A stretch of 23,123 nt of DNA from Bacteroidia bacterium (GTDB taxonomy: Bacteria > Bacteroidota > Bacteroidia > B-17B0 > Aurantibacillaceae): assembly GCA_026418315.1 (NCBI GenBank), contig JAOABO010000003.1, forward strand, positions 20,954 to 44,076. The letters are read 5' to 3'. The position numbers and the translations under genes were made by a program. Below, one piece after another: positions 1 to 8,865 of this stretch (the stretch's first letter is position 1; each line of letters starts with the position of its first letter). The notes beneath the pieces were generated by a model that was not told where the DNA came from, searched no databases, and saw nothing but the letters and a program-made list of their open reading frames with translations.

Positions 1-2721
1 ATCTTTGTAAAACATTTTGGAAATTTGAAAATCAATAACATCTCTGCCGGTTTCGTATCTATCTGGGTCTCTTTGATTACCTGCAAAAAGTATTCTTCTT
101 CCAATTCTATTGTAAACAACAGTAATTTTCCATTTTGAATATTTATCAAAATATGTAATTCCTGAGTTGATTAAAAACGGAGATTGCCCTTGTAGTGGTC
201 TAATGTTACTTGCAGAATATATGTTTTGAGGTAAGTATGTTTTAGATTTTATGAGAGATAAATTGGTGAACAATGAGAATTTTTCCAGTAAAGAATTGGA
301 ATCTTTTATGGGTTTAAATATGCTTGAAAGTTCTATCCTAAACTCTGTTTCAATTCCATATACTTTTGCAAGTTTAGCATTTGCCCATGTTATTTCATTT
401 GTATAACCGGGAGACATGACTTGTTCTATAGGATTGATAAAATACTTGTAAAATGGTGTAAAGGTTAGTAATTGCCCTTTACCGGGGTATAGCTCATATC
501 TTAAATCAAAGTGATGAATAGTGGCTGGTAATAAAGTATCATTCCCATAATATACTAATCTGTTGATGGGGTTGTACCAATTAACAGGAGCAAGTTCTCT
601 GAATTCAGGTCTGTTCAATGTTTGAGAGTAACATATTCTAACAGCATTTTTTTCATTGATATTGAAAATAATGTTTAAGGATGGTAAAAAGTTTTTGTAA
701 ACATCTTTTATTTTAATGGAATCTTGCTGGTTTCTTTTGGCTAATAAATTTTGATAATAATATTCGTATCTAACCCCACCGATTACTTTTAAAAATTTCC
801 ATTCTATAGTTGCCATTAAATAAGTAGCATAGTTATTGGCTTTAGCAAAGTATTTATCACTGGGCTTGGTTATTTCAATAAGTTTGAATCCGGTGTATCC
901 ATTGGGTAATATACCTATATTTTGTTCCGAAAAAATCTGGTCGGGAGGTAAATAGAGTAAACTGTCAGCAAAAAAATAACCCATTTTAATATATTTGGCG
1001 TAGCCAAATTGACGAATGTCAAAGTTTCTTTGCCTTTGCTGAAAATAAAATCCTGTTTGAAAGTTAAATTTTATTTTTGATATATTTACTTCTTTCTCAA
1101 CATCCCATTTAACAGAACGAACATCTTCGTTCATTTTAGAATAAAATCTATACCCGGCGTAATCAGGTCCTGTTGATGCAATAGATACATTTGCAGCATA
1201 TATGGTGTCTTTAACGAATGGAGGCAATGGCTCGTTGGGGTCAGGTGGATTTTGAATAGTTATAAATTTAGAATAACTCATATAGCGAACATTAGGTGTA
1301 ATGATATTTACATTGCTATATCCTAATGTGAGATGAGATTTTAGTTTTAAAAATTCAATTTCGTTATCAGAACTTAATTGTGTGGAGAAAATTTTGGAAT
1401 GAGTGTAAAAAAATGAAGTGTTTTTATCTATGGTTCTGTTAGGGTCAAGGGGAGAAACGGTGCCTAATTGTTGAATAACTGACTTGTTAGAGTTGAGCAT
1501 CAGCATATTTTTAAAGTTAATCTGATGTTTTTTATTAAACTGATACCCTGCATTTAATAAGCTTGTATTCATAACATTATTTTGGGTATTCACAATTTTA
1601 AATTCATCATCTAATTGCACATCAGCGTCATTGTTAGGATTATTAGTGTAATTGGTCCTATATGTAGTAAATTGGTTGTTGCTGTTAAAGTAATTTTGTG
1701 AGAATACTACACCTAACTTATGATTATTTGAAAATGATTTAACCCATCCGCCGGTAACATTCATACTTAAGTTAGGAAGCATTTTAATTGTATTATATCC
1801 AAAATCGTTTTTAAAGTTTTTTGCCATTTGCATTTGTTGTGTGTTAGTAATCCAATCTTTTGGATTTTCAGGTATAGCAGAAGGAATGTTTTGTGAATTA
1901 TCATATATGCCTAACCAATGATATTTGCTGCTTGTATAATTCATAAATGGTTTGTTTGTAGATAGTGTATTATATCCAACAGAAGAGGATACCTGGAAAA
2001 AATTTTTATCTGGAATGGATTTGGTCGTTATAAAAATGCTTCCACCCCCGAAATCTGCTGGTAAATCAGGAGTGGCTGTTTTATTAATGATAATGTTATC
2101 TACGATTTGAGATGGAATTAAATCAAAAGAAAAAGCTCGTTTGTCACTTTCAGTACTTGGTAATGGAGCGTTATTAAGAAAAGAAAGATTGTATCTTTCA
2201 CTTAATCCTCGGATTACTACAAATCGGTTATTCATAATGCTTACTCCGCTTACTCTTTTCAATACATCGGAGGTTGTTCTGTCAGCTGTTTTTTTGATGA
2301 GTTCTGCCGATATGCCATCACTTACACTTTTATTTTCTTTTTGAATAATGGCTAATCCGGCGTCATTGTTTAGTACTTTTTCTGCCACAACTGTCACTTC
2401 AGATAACACCGTGTTTTTTTCGGGACTTAATAATAAGTTAAGATTCAAGTCGGATGAAACATTAATATTTCTTGTCAATGTATTGTATGTAATATAAGAG
2501 CAAATCACTTTATACATACCTGGCTTTACATTTAATTCATAATTTCCTTCAAAGTCGGTAGATGTAGAAATATTGGTATTTTCAATATAAACGATAGCTC
2601 CGGGTAAGGTTTCGTTTGTAATAGAATCTTTTACGGTTCCGTATACTCGTACATGTTGGCTGAAGTATGTTGAACAAGTCAAAATGAGAATGTTGAAAAT
2701 AAGTAATAAAACTCGTAGCAT
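1..2721 (-). CDS. TonB-dependent outer-membrane receptor with carboxypeptidase-regulatory-like N-terminal domain (3' end cut by window)
   Basis: The frame is open from an ATG at 2719-2721 to base 1 (907 codons) with no stop; the C-terminus lies outside the window. Residues 1-21 form a signal peptide. Residues 25-100 look like a carboxypeptidase-D regulatory-like beta domain (VYGTVKDSITNETLPGA), common in Bacteroidota receptors. Residues about 136-235 are the plug, with VIRGLSERYN at 169-178 and DLPADFGGGSIFI at 219-231. The rest is a beta-barrel, including the family motif NRPEFRELAP near residue 705. The last visible residues (VVYNRIGRRILFAG...) resemble the final strands, so probably only a few tens of residues are missing. 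Known of the family: TonB/ExbBD-driven uptake of large ligands across the outer membrane. The ligand cannot be told; no SusD-type partner is visible. It is monocistronic as far as seen, with a -7 box 12 bases before the start. Confidence 0.93.
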   Translation of the reverse strand, partial: MLRVLLLIFNILILTCSTYFSQHVRVYGTVKDSITNETLPGAIVYIENTNISTSTDFEGNYELNVKPGMYKVICSYITYNTLTRNINVSSDLNLNLLLSPEKNTVLSEVTVVAEKVLNNDAGLAIIQKENKSVSDGISAELIKKTADRTTSDVLKRVSGVSIMNNRFVVIRGLSERYNLSFLNNAPLPSTESDKRAFSFDLIPSQIVDNIIINKTATPDLPADFGGGSIFITTKSIPDKNFFQVSSSVGYNTLSTNKPFMNYTSSKYHWLGIYDNSQNIPSAIPENPKDWITNTQQMQMAKNFKNDFGYNTIKMLPNLSMNVTGGWVKSFSNNHKLGVVFSQNYFNSNNQFTTYRTNYTNNPNNDADVQLDDEFKIVNTQNNVMNTSLLNAGYQFNKKHQINFKNMLMLNSNKSVIQQLGTVSPLDPNRTIDKNTSFFYTHSKIFSTQLSSDNEIEFLKLKSHLTLGYSNVNIITPNVRYMSYSKFITIQNPPDPNEPLPPFVKDTIYAANVSIASTGPDYAGYRFYSKMNEDVRSVKWDVEKEVNISKIKFNFQTGFYFQQRQRNFDIRQFGYAKYIKMGYFFADSLLYLPPDQIFSEQNIGILPNGYTGFKLIEITKPSDKYFAKANNYATYLMATIEWKFLKVIGGVRYEYYYQNLLAKRNQQDSIKIKDVYKNFLPSLNIIFNINEKNAVRICYSQTLNRPEFRELAPVNWYNPINRLVYYGNDTLLPATIHHFDLRYELYPGKGQLLTFTPFYKYFINPIEQVMSPGYTNEITWANAKLAKVYGIETEFRIELSSIFKPIKDSNSLLEKFSLFTNLSLIKSKTYLPQNIYSASNIRPLQGQSPFLINSGITYFDKYSKWKITVVYNRIGRRILFAGNQRDPDRYETGRDVIDFQISKMFYKD

Positions 2722-2733
2722 ATTTTTTTGCTA

Positions 2734-2741
2734 CAAAATTA
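2734..2741 (-). promoter_or_regulatory. Putative Bacteroidota -7 box (TAATTTTG) of the TonB receptor
   Basis: On the minus strand TAATTTTG matches TAnnTTTG exactly and ends 12 bases before the ATG. No clear TTG -33 partner is seen. The placement matches similar boxes before other genes in the window. Confidence 0.5.
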
Positions 2742-2870
2742 CCTGCATTGTTCTGTATTCATTTTAAGCATAATTTATCTTTATGTAAACTAAATGAAAA
2801 CATAAAGTTAAACCTGTGTTAAGTTTTTTAATGTAATGGATGAACAAATAACTAAAATCGTCTTTACTTA

Positions 2871-3200
2871 CTACAAAAAACCTAACTCTAATTGAGCCAC
2901 TTCGCTCATCATGTTTTTATCCCATGGTGGTTCAAAAGTAAGCTGTATTTCTACTTTTTTAAGATCGGGCAGTTCCTTTAATTTATTTTCAACATCCATA
3001 GGCAAATGCTCTGCTGCCGGGCAATTAGGCGATGTGAGTGTCATGACTACTTTTAACTCATTGTTGTCATTCAGGTGTAGTTCATATATCAATCCTAATT
3101 CCCAAATATCAACGGGTATTTCAGGGTCATAGCACGTTTTGATGGTATCTATAACTTTTTGCATCAGTTCTGTATTGTTGGTGATGATGACTGCTGCCAT
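2871..3200 (-). CDS. sufT: DUF59/MIP18-family iron-sulfur assembly protein (SufT-like)
   Basis: 109 residues, the last gene of the SUF operon, 5 bases after sufE. The whole protein is one DUF59 domain: DPEIPVDIWELGLIYE at residues 25-40 and TSPNCPAAEHLP at 56-67, with the conserved Cys at 60. The C-terminal part (FEPPWD at 89-94) fits the SUF-associated branch. Known of the family: DUF59 proteins such as S. aureus SufT and PaaD act as accessory factors that help mature Fe-S proteins; the exact chemistry is unsettled. The operon position supports an Fe-S role here. The start ATG at 3200 is the only sensible one given the spacing to sufE. I am confident of the family; the symbol is by analogy. 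Confidence 0.9.
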   Translation of the reverse strand: MAAVIITNNTELMQKVIDTIKTCYDPEIPVDIWELGLIYELHLNDNNELKVVMTLTSPNCPAAEHLPMDVENKLKELPDLKKVEIQLTFEPPWDKNMMSEVAQLELGFL

Positions 3201-3205
3201 ACTAA

Positions 3206-3616
3206 TTAGTTTTGAGCATATTGTTTAATTTGTTTGATCATGTTTACTAAACCATTGGCTCTTGTTGGCGTAAGATGTTGTGTTAGTCCAATCTGGTCAA
3301 TGATAGAAAAATCGTACTCTAAAATATCTTTGGATTTTTGATGATTGACTAATTTTAGCAATAAAGCAATGATGCCTTTGGGAATTAAGGCATCGCTATC
3401 CGCATAATATTGCATTGTGTCATTTGTTTTATCGGCTTTAAGCCATACGCGACTCTGACAACCTTTTATTAAATAATTGTCTTTTTTATATTCTTCGGGG
3501 ATGGAGGGTAACTCTTTTCCTAATTCAATAATGTAATTATACTTGGCTTCCCAATCGTTGCCAAATAAGGCAAATTCATCTATCAATTCCTGTTCTATAT
3601 TTTTGATAGGATTCAT
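3206..3616 (-). CDS. sufE: SufE, sulfur-accepting partner of SufS
   Basis: 136 residues, typical length for SufE. Its role is to take persulfide sulfur from the SufS cysteine and pass it to SufB, stimulating the desulfurase. The conserved acceptor site LIKGCQSRVWL lies at residues 49-59 with Cys53 as the expected sulfur acceptor. The N-terminal ELIDEFALFGNDWEAKYNYI matches the helical start of the family. The start overlaps the sufS stop by one base (TAATG on the minus strand), which suggests translational coupling of the two partners. No sufU is present, consistent with a SufE-type system. Confidence 0.96.
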   Translation of the reverse strand: MNPIKNIEQELIDEFALFGNDWEAKYNYIIELGKELPSIPEEYKKDNYLIKGCQSRVWLKADKTNDTMQYYADSDALIPKGIIALLLKLVNHQKSKDILEYDFSIIDQIGLTQHLTPTRANGLVNMIKQIKQYAQN

Positions 3617-4833
3617 TACTTAAGCATTTTAATGGTTTTTTTCAGGGCTATGATAAATCGGTCAATTTCTTCTAATGTATTATACACGGCTAAAGATATG
3701 CGGACTGTTCCTGGGATTTTTAAGTGTTTCATAAGTGGCTGGGTACAATGATGTCCGGTTCGTACTGCGATACCAAAGTTATTGAGCAAAGTTCCTGTAT
3801 CGTAAGGGTGATTATTTTTGATATTAAAAGATATGACTGGTACAGAAGGTGTATGCGCATCGGTGTAAATATCTATGTCATCTTGTAGCTCTGTCAGGTT
3901 GCTGTAAAGATGTTTTCTCAATTCCTCTTCCCATAAATAAAATTGATTTATTCCACCATTTTGATAGATAAAATCTATAGCGTGTTTCAGGCCAATAACT
4001 CCTTCTATATGAGGTGTTCCTGCTTCTAATCGTAAAGGTATTTCTGCAAACTCGGCTTTGTATAAATCTACATCTACAATGGTGCCTCCGCCACTACTCA
4101 GTGGTTGTAACCAATGGTGAAATTTTTTTGATGCATATAATACTCCTATTCCTGTGGGTGCATACATTTTATGCCCACTAAAAGCCAAAAAATCAGCATT
4201 TAATTCTTGTACATTAATTGGAAAATGAGCAATGGATTGAGCCGCATCTAATAAGACAGGAATATTGTGTTGGTGAGCATAATCTATAATGCTTTTTACA
4301 TCGTTAATACTACCTAATGTATTGGACACATGGGCAATGGCAATGAGTTTGGTTTTCCTGGTAATCAAAGATTTCAAGTGCTCTGTATCTATTTGATACT
4401 GTGCGTTAATGTGGGCGTATTTCAGTTGATAACCAAATTTATTAGCACGATTTTGCCAAGGTAAAATGTTGGAATGATGGTCTAAAACCGAAAGGATAAT
4501 TTCATCGTTTTGTTGAAAATAAGTATTACTTAGACAATCGGCTAATAAATTAATGCTATGGGTAGTACCTGAAGTAAATATAATTTCGGAAGGATCTTGT
4601 GCATGAATGAATTGTGCAACTGTTTTGCGGGCAGCTTCGTAGTGTTCGGTTGCTAAAATACTCCAATGGTGTACGCCACGATGGATGTTGGCATTAATAC
4701 GGGTATAGTAGTTTTGAATACTTTCCAATACGGCATAGGGTTTTTGGGTGGTAGCCGCATTATCAAAATATATTTTATCTGACTGCTGGGTGATAAATGG
4801 GAATTGTTTCCTTATATCTGGAACAGGACTCAT
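3616..4833 (-). CDS. sufS: SufS, group II cysteine desulfurase
   Basis: 405 residues, full length for the SufS/CsdA class. A PLP enzyme that converts cysteine to alanine and leaves a persulfide for SufE. Visible landmarks: YFDNAATTQKP at residues 22-32; HHSNILPW at 119-126, with the His that stacks on PLP; SGHKMYAPTGIGVLY at 219-233 with PLP lysine Lys222; and RTGHHCTQPLM at 358-368 with the persulfide Cys363. The short active-site loop around the Cys is the group II form that needs SufE. The gene is 2 bases downstream of sufD and overlaps the start of sufE by one base. Confidence 0.97.
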   Translation of the reverse strand: MSPVPDIRKQFPFITQQSDKIYFDNAATTQKPYAVLESIQNYYTRINANIHRGVHHWSILATEHYEAARKTVAQFIHAQDPSEIIFTSGTTHSINLLADCLSNTYFQQNDEIILSVLDHHSNILPWQNRANKFGYQLKYAHINAQYQIDTEHLKSLITRKTKLIAIAHVSNTLGSINDVKSIIDYAHQHNIPVLLDAAQSIAHFPINVQELNADFLAFSGHKMYAPTGIGVLYASKKFHHWLQPLSSGGGTIVDVDLYKAEFAEIPLRLEAGTPHIEGVIGLKHAIDFIYQNGGINQFYLWEEELRKHLYSNLTELQDDIDIYTDAHTPSVPVISFNIKNNHPYDTGTLLNNFGIAVRTGHHCTQPLMKHLKIPGTVRISLAVYNTLEEIDRFIIALKKTIKMLK

Positions 4834-4835
4834 TA

Positions 4836-6080
4836 TTAAATGTGAATTTGATTTTGAATGTATTCTCTTATATGAGTATTTTCAATGCTTTCTAATATGT
4901 CGTTGAAAAATGCGTGTAATAATAATTTTTGTGCTGTGGTTTTATCAATACCCCTTGCTCTCAAATAAAACATAGCGTCTTCGTTTAATGCTCCGGTAGA
5001 AGATCCGTGGGAACACTTTACATCATCGGCATATATTTCTAACTGTGGTTTTGCAAAAATAGTGGCATTGTCGTTTAGTAATAAGTTTTTACTACTTTGG
5101 TAAGCATTGGTTTTTTGTGCATTTTTATTGACAAGTATAAATCCGTTAAAAAGTACCGTGCTTTTATCATCAGCAATATTTTTGTATAACTGATTGGAAT
5201 GTGCATAGCCCGAATGGTGTAAAATAGCGGTATTTTGGCTGATAATGTTTTGATTTTTTCCAATGCTCAATCCTTTTAGTTCTGCGTTTGCTGCTTTGTC
5301 ATTTATATGGATGTTTAAATTATTTCTCCACATGGCCCCATTTAAACTGATTTGATGATGTTTTAATTTTGCTGATCCAGCAAGAGAAAAAGCGTAGTTG
5401 GTTATCGTATATAAAAGTTGAGATGTGTCTTTCTGCTTACTTATCCAATTTATCAATGCATTTTCATCCATGAATACTTCTCCCAAAATATTTAAAAATG
5501 TTGGTTGATGGACGTTTCCTGAAATTTCAGAAAATATGGTACATTCTACGCTTTTATCTACAATAACTAAAATTCTGCTTTGTTGAAAATTAGAATGAGA
5601 AGATAACTGATGATGAATATAAATGGGATATTGCAATGTTTTTTGAATATGGATAATGCTCAAATGAGAGCAATAGGCAGTATTTAGCGCGGCAAAAAAA
5701 TCTTTTGTATGCAAAGAAGTGCTACCAATGTATTTTTTGTATATATCCTTTATAGTATTTTCTTCATAAATCTGAATGCCTTCTTCTTTTAATTGGTAAG
5801 AGGTTTTGTTATTACTAATAATAATAGTGTTAGGGTACCGGAAGTTTTGAATATCTTCCGCTGTTTCACTTTTAAGGATTAGGTTTCTAAAATTTCTTTT
5901 TAGAATACTTTCTATGGGGACGTTTTTGTATTGCTCATTTTTAATAGTCGGAATGCCTTTTTCTTCTATGTATTGTAATGCCTGAACCAACACATTATCT
6001 GGAACGTAATGGACTTTTGTCGGAATTTGTGCCAGCCAGTTGTTTAAGAAGGTATTATCTTTTAATGCTGTTATTTCCAT
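4836..6080 (-). CDS. sufD: SufD, scaffold subunit of SufBCD
   Basis: 414 residues. A paralogue of SufB that pairs with it and with SufC to form the SufBC2D scaffold on which Fe-S clusters are built. The N-terminal 130 residues are variable; the C-terminal beta-helix region is conserved, ending with VKCSHGSSTGALNEDAMFYL (residues 354-373). His358 there corresponds to the conserved SufD histidine implicated in cluster assembly. FYLRARGIDKTTAQKLLLHA (371-390) is the C-terminal helical segment that binds SufC. The gene starts 11 bases after sufC and ends 2 bases before sufS. Confidence 0.96.
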   Translation of the reverse strand: MEITALKDNTFLNNWLAQIPTKVHYVPDNVLVQALQYIEEKGIPTIKNEQYKNVPIESILKRNFRNLILKSETAEDIQNFRYPNTIIISNNKTSYQLKEEGIQIYEENTIKDIYKKYIGSTSLHTKDFFAALNTAYCSHLSIIHIQKTLQYPIYIHHQLSSHSNFQQSRILVIVDKSVECTIFSEISGNVHQPTFLNILGEVFMDENALINWISKQKDTSQLLYTITNYAFSLAGSAKLKHHQISLNGAMWRNNLNIHINDKAANAELKGLSIGKNQNIISQNTAILHHSGYAHSNQLYKNIADDKSTVLFNGFILVNKNAQKTNAYQSSKNLLLNDNATIFAKPQLEIYADDVKCSHGSSTGALNEDAMFYLRARGIDKTTAQKLLLHAFFNDILESIENTHIREYIQNQIHI

Positions 6081-6091
6081 GATTGAGTTGT

Positions 6092-6844
6092 TTAAATTTC
6101 CACTTTGAATGCTTCATATCCGCTTTTTTCTAACTCTAATGCCAGTGTTTTGTCTCCGCTTTTAATGATTTTACCTTTGTAAAGGATATGAACGTAATCA
6201 GGAACAATATATTCTAACAAACGTTGATAGTGAGTAATGACCAGCACTGCATTGTCTTTGTTATGATAACGATTGACACCTTGGGCTACAATTTTGAGCG
6301 CATCAATATCTAACCCTGAATCGGTTTCGTCTAATACAGCCAGTAAAGGATTTAAAACAGATAGTTGAAAAATTTCATTTTTCTTTTTTTCTCCACCACT
6401 GAATCCGTCGTTGAGTGAGCGATTGATAAGATTGGCGGGTAAATCTAAATCCTTTTGTTTTTCTTTTACTAATTTAAGAAAATCGGATGCTTCTATGGGC
6501 TCTAGTCCTTTGTATTGGCGAATACTATTAAGCGCTGTGCGTAAAAATTGAATATTATTTACACCTGGAATTTCTACAGGATATTGAAAAGCTAAGAATA
6601 TACCTTCTCGGGCTCTGTCTTCGGGGCTTAATTCCAGTATGTTTTTTCCATTGAAAATAATTTCGCCTTCTGTTACCTCATATCCTTCTTTTCCTGCTAA
6701 TACATAAGATAAAGTGGATTTTCCTGAACCATTGGGGCCCATAATAGCATGAATTTCTCCGCTATTGATGTCAAGATTGATACCTTTGAGGATATCATTT
6801 CCATCGACTGTTACGTGTAAATTTTTAATACTTAATAAGGACAT
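6092..6844 (-). CDS. sufC: SufC, ABC-type ATPase of SufBCD
   Basis: 250 residues, standard length. A soluble ABC ATPase that drives conformational change of the SufBCD scaffold; there is no transmembrane partner. Walker A GPNGSGKST at residues 36-44, Q-loop region FLAFQYPVEIPG at 83-94, signature FSGGEKKKNEI at 148-158, Walker B LLAVLDETD at 167-175, and H-loop His205 in LVITHYQRLL. The E-T-D-S-G-L-D form after Walker B is characteristic of SufC. The gene is set apart from sufB by 59 bases holding a 7-base tandem repeat, the longest gap in this operon. Confidence 0.97.
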   Translation of the reverse strand: MSLLSIKNLHVTVDGNDILKGINLDINSGEIHAIMGPNGSGKSTLSYVLAGKEGYEVTEGEIIFNGKNILELSPEDRAREGIFLAFQYPVEIPGVNNIQFLRTALNSIRQYKGLEPIEASDFLKLVKEKQKDLDLPANLINRSLNDGFSGGEKKKNEIFQLSVLNPLLAVLDETDSGLDIDALKIVAQGVNRYHNKDNAVLVITHYQRLLEYIVPDYVHILYKGKIIKSGDKTLALELEKSGYEAFKVEI

Positions 6845-6874
6845 ACATTTTGTTTTTATTGAGTGATTGATTTC

Positions 6875-6902
6875 ATTCTACATTCTATATTCTATATTCT
6901 AT
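6875..6902. repeat. Tandem 7-base repeat (ATTCTAY x4) in the sufB-sufC spacer
   Basis: Four adjacent heptamers, the first ATTCTAC and the next three ATTCTAT, followed by a partial ATT. They begin immediately before the sufB stop (in + coordinates) and fill about half of the sufB-sufC spacer. Read directly from the sequence; function unknown. Confidence 0.9.
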
Positions 6903-6903
6903 A

Positions 6904-8352
6904 TTATCCGACACTTCCTTCCAGTGAAATTTCCAATAATTTCTGAGCTTCTACGGCAAACTCCATAGGTAGTTTATTGAGAATATCTTTGCAGTAGCCG
7001 TTTACAATAATAGATACGGCTTTTTCTTTGTCAATACCGCGTTGTTGGCAATAAAACAATTGCTCTTCAGAAATTTTTCCGGTAGTGGCTTCGTGTTCAA
7101 CAATAGCTGTGGTGTCTTTGACTTCAATATAGGGAAAAGTGTGAGCGCCGCATTTATCAGAAAGCAATAAACTATCACATTGTGTATAATTACGTGCATT
7201 ACTTGCGCCTTTACGAATTTGAACCAGTCCACGGTAATTGTTTTCGGAAAAACCAGCGGCTATTCCTTTTGACACAATGGTAGAGCGGGTATTTTTTCCT
7301 ATATGTATCATTTTGGTGCCTGTGTCGGCTTGCTGATAATTATTTGTTAGTGCAATTGAATAAAATTCACCTACACTGTTATTTCCTTTCAAAATAACAG
7401 AAGGGTATTTCCAGGTAATAGCAGAGCCCGTTTCTACTTGTGTCCAACTGATTTTAGAATTGTCTTCTAAGCAAATGCCCCGTTTGGTAACAAAGTTAAA
7501 TACACCCCCTTTGCCTTCTTTATCGCCGGGGTACCAATTTTGGACGGTACTGTATTTTACTTCTGCATTGCGGTGTGCAACAATTTCTACAACAGCTGCG
7601 TGTAGTTGATTTTCATCGCGGCGAGGTGCAGTGCATCCTTCAAGATAACTGACATAACTCTCTTCATCAGCAATGATTAAAGTGCGTTCAAATTGACCTG
7701 TGCCGGCTGTATTGATGCGAAAATAAGTAGATAACTCCATTGGGCAGCGCACGCCTTTTGGAATATAGCAGAAAGAACCATCAGAAAATACTGCTGAATT
7801 AAGTGCTGCATAAAAATTGTCTGTATAAGGCACTACACTTCCAAGATACTTTTTTACTAAGTCCGGGTGGTTTTGAACGGCTTCGCTAAATGAGCAAAAG
7901 ATAATGCCTTTTTCGGCTAATACTTCTCTAAAGGTTGTTTTAACAGACACACTGTCTAACACGGCATCAATGGCTATATTAGGAGTAACGCCTGCCAGTA
8001 TTTTTTGTTCTTCCAAAGGAATGCCTAGTCGTTCAAACATTTTTAGTATTTCGGGGTCTACTTCGTCTAAACTACTGATGTTTTTTTTCTTGGGTGCGGC
8101 ATAATAGATAATATCCTGAAAATGAGGTATTTCAAATTTGAGATGTGCCCAATTAGGATGAGACATTTCCTTCCAATACCGAAATGCTTTGAGGCGAAAA
8201 TCTAACAGCCAATCGGGCTCGTTTTTTTTGTAAGAGATGAAGCGAATGATTTCTTCATTCAAACCTTTTGGTGCGGTTTCGGCTTCAATGTCAAAACTCC
8301 AGCCCCATTCGTACTCTTTGTTAATTTGTTCTTTGATAATTTCATTAGCCAT
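6904..8352 (-). CDS. sufB: SufB, scaffold subunit of SufBCD
   Basis: 482 residues from the ATG at 8352. An in-frame ATG at 8394 would add 14 residues (MRMWRKFCCLKKRI) and overlap sufA by 31 bases; I prefer 8352 because the protein then begins with the usual ...EYEWGWSFDIEAETAPKGL region and the gap to sufA is 11 bases. SufB is the site of de novo cluster assembly, receiving sulfur from SufE. Landmarks: LEGCTAPRRDENQLHAAVVE at residues 237-256 with Cys240 (sulfur-path Cys, E. coli Cys254 equivalent), NYTQCDSLLL at 388-397 with Cys392 (E. coli Cys405 equivalent), and VEHEATTGKI at 418-427 containing the Glu-His-Glu set. All expected functional residues are present. Confidence 0.96.
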   Translation of the reverse strand: MANEIIKEQINKEYEWGWSFDIEAETAPKGLNEEIIRFISYKKNEPDWLLDFRLKAFRYWKEMSHPNWAHLKFEIPHFQDIIYYAAPKKKNISSLDEVDPEILKMFERLGIPLEEQKILAGVTPNIAIDAVLDSVSVKTTFREVLAEKGIIFCSFSEAVQNHPDLVKKYLGSVVPYTDNFYAALNSAVFSDGSFCYIPKGVRCPMELSTYFRINTAGTGQFERTLIIADEESYVSYLEGCTAPRRDENQLHAAVVEIVAHRNAEVKYSTVQNWYPGDKEGKGGVFNFVTKRGICLEDNSKISWTQVETGSAITWKYPSVILKGNNSVGEFYSIALTNNYQQADTGTKMIHIGKNTRSTIVSKGIAAGFSENNYRGLVQIRKGASNARNYTQCDSLLLSDKCGAHTFPYIEVKDTTAIVEHEATTGKISEEQLFYCQQRGIDKEKAVSIIVNGYCKDILNKLPMEFAVEAQKLLEISLEGSVG

Positions 8353-8363
8353 GATTCGTTTTT

Positions 8364-8690
8364 TTAGACAGCAAAACTTTCGCCACATCCGCAAGTGCGG
8401 GTGGCATTGGGATTATTAAATACAAAGCCCTTGCCATTTAGTCCATCGGTGTAATCTAATTCTGTTCCTACCAGATAGAGAAAACTTTTTTTATCTACTA
8501 CAATTTTTATTCCCTTATCTTCAAACACTTTGTCATTTTCTTTAAGTTGATTGTCAAACTCTAATTTGTAGGTAAGTCCTGAGCAGCCGCCCCCTTCTAC
8601 GGCTACACGAATGAACGTGCCTTCGGGGCGATTTTCGGCTTTCATGAGTTCTAACGCTTTGTTTTTGGCATTTTCTGTAATGGTAATCAT
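8364..8690 (-). CDS. sufA: SufA/IscA-type Fe-S carrier (HesB family)
   Basis: 108 residues, the first gene of the SUF operon. A-type carriers receive clusters from SufBCD and hand them to target proteins. The three conserved cysteines are present: Cys36 in VEGGGCSGLTYKLEF (residues 31-45) and Cys100 and Cys102 in TCGCGESFAV at the C-terminus. The length and motif spacing are canonical. It stands 175 bases from the divergent MFS gene, and its upstream region holds a good -7 box. Whether to call it sufA, iscA or erpA depends on phylogeny; the operon position favours sufA. Confidence 0.94.
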   Translation of the reverse strand: MITITENAKNKALELMKAENRPEGTFIRVAVEGGGCSGLTYKLEFDNQLKENDKVFEDKGIKIVVDKKSFLYLVGTELDYTDGLNGKGFVFNNPNATRTCGCGESFAV

Positions 8691-8734
8691 AAGTTTGATG
8701 TTTATTTAGATTTATTCTAAATTTTTCTTTGCTG

Positions 8735-8742
8735 CAAATATA
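8735..8742 (-). promoter_or_regulatory. Putative -7 box (TATATTTG) of the suf operon
   Basis: Exact TAnnTTTG match on the minus strand, followed by C as in the Bacteroides-type consensus, 44 bases before the sufA ATG. The leader is longer than for other genes here, leaving room for regulation. No IscR-like palindrome is obvious to me, and no suf regulator gene (IscR/SufR) lies in the window. Confidence 0.5.
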
Positions 8743-8843
8743 CCTATTTTTTGGTATTTGTAGAAAAATAAAATGTGTTAACAGATGATTGAGAATATGA
8801 CCCATCATTTTTTTAGATTACAATGCAATTAAAAAATTTAATA

Positions 8844-8851
8844 TACATTTG
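8844..8851 (+). promoter_or_regulatory. Putative -7 box (TACATTTG) of the MFS gene
   Basis: Exact TAnnTTTG match on the plus strand ending 14 bases before the ATG at 8866, followed by C. It lies about 100 bases from the divergent suf box, so the two promoters do not overlap. Confidence 0.5.
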
Positions 8852-8865
8852 CCATAAAATTTCTT

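Noticed and set aside
2141..2344. Small plus-strand frame inside the TonB receptor gene
   Set aside because: It lies wholly opposite a well-recognised coding region and resembles no protein; the same holds for the other short frames opposite or inside suf, gcvT, GT2 and T9SS genes.
2779..2807. Inverted repeat CTTTATGT...ACATAAAG between the SUF operon and the TonB receptor, considered as a terminator
   Set aside because: The stem is 8 bases of almost only A and T with a 13-base loop, and no U-run follows on the minus strand.
8353..8394. Longer start for SufB adding 14 residues
   Set aside because: It would overlap sufA by 31 bases and adds a Cys/Arg/Lys-rich sequence not expected for SufB; the ATG at 8352 fits family and spacing.
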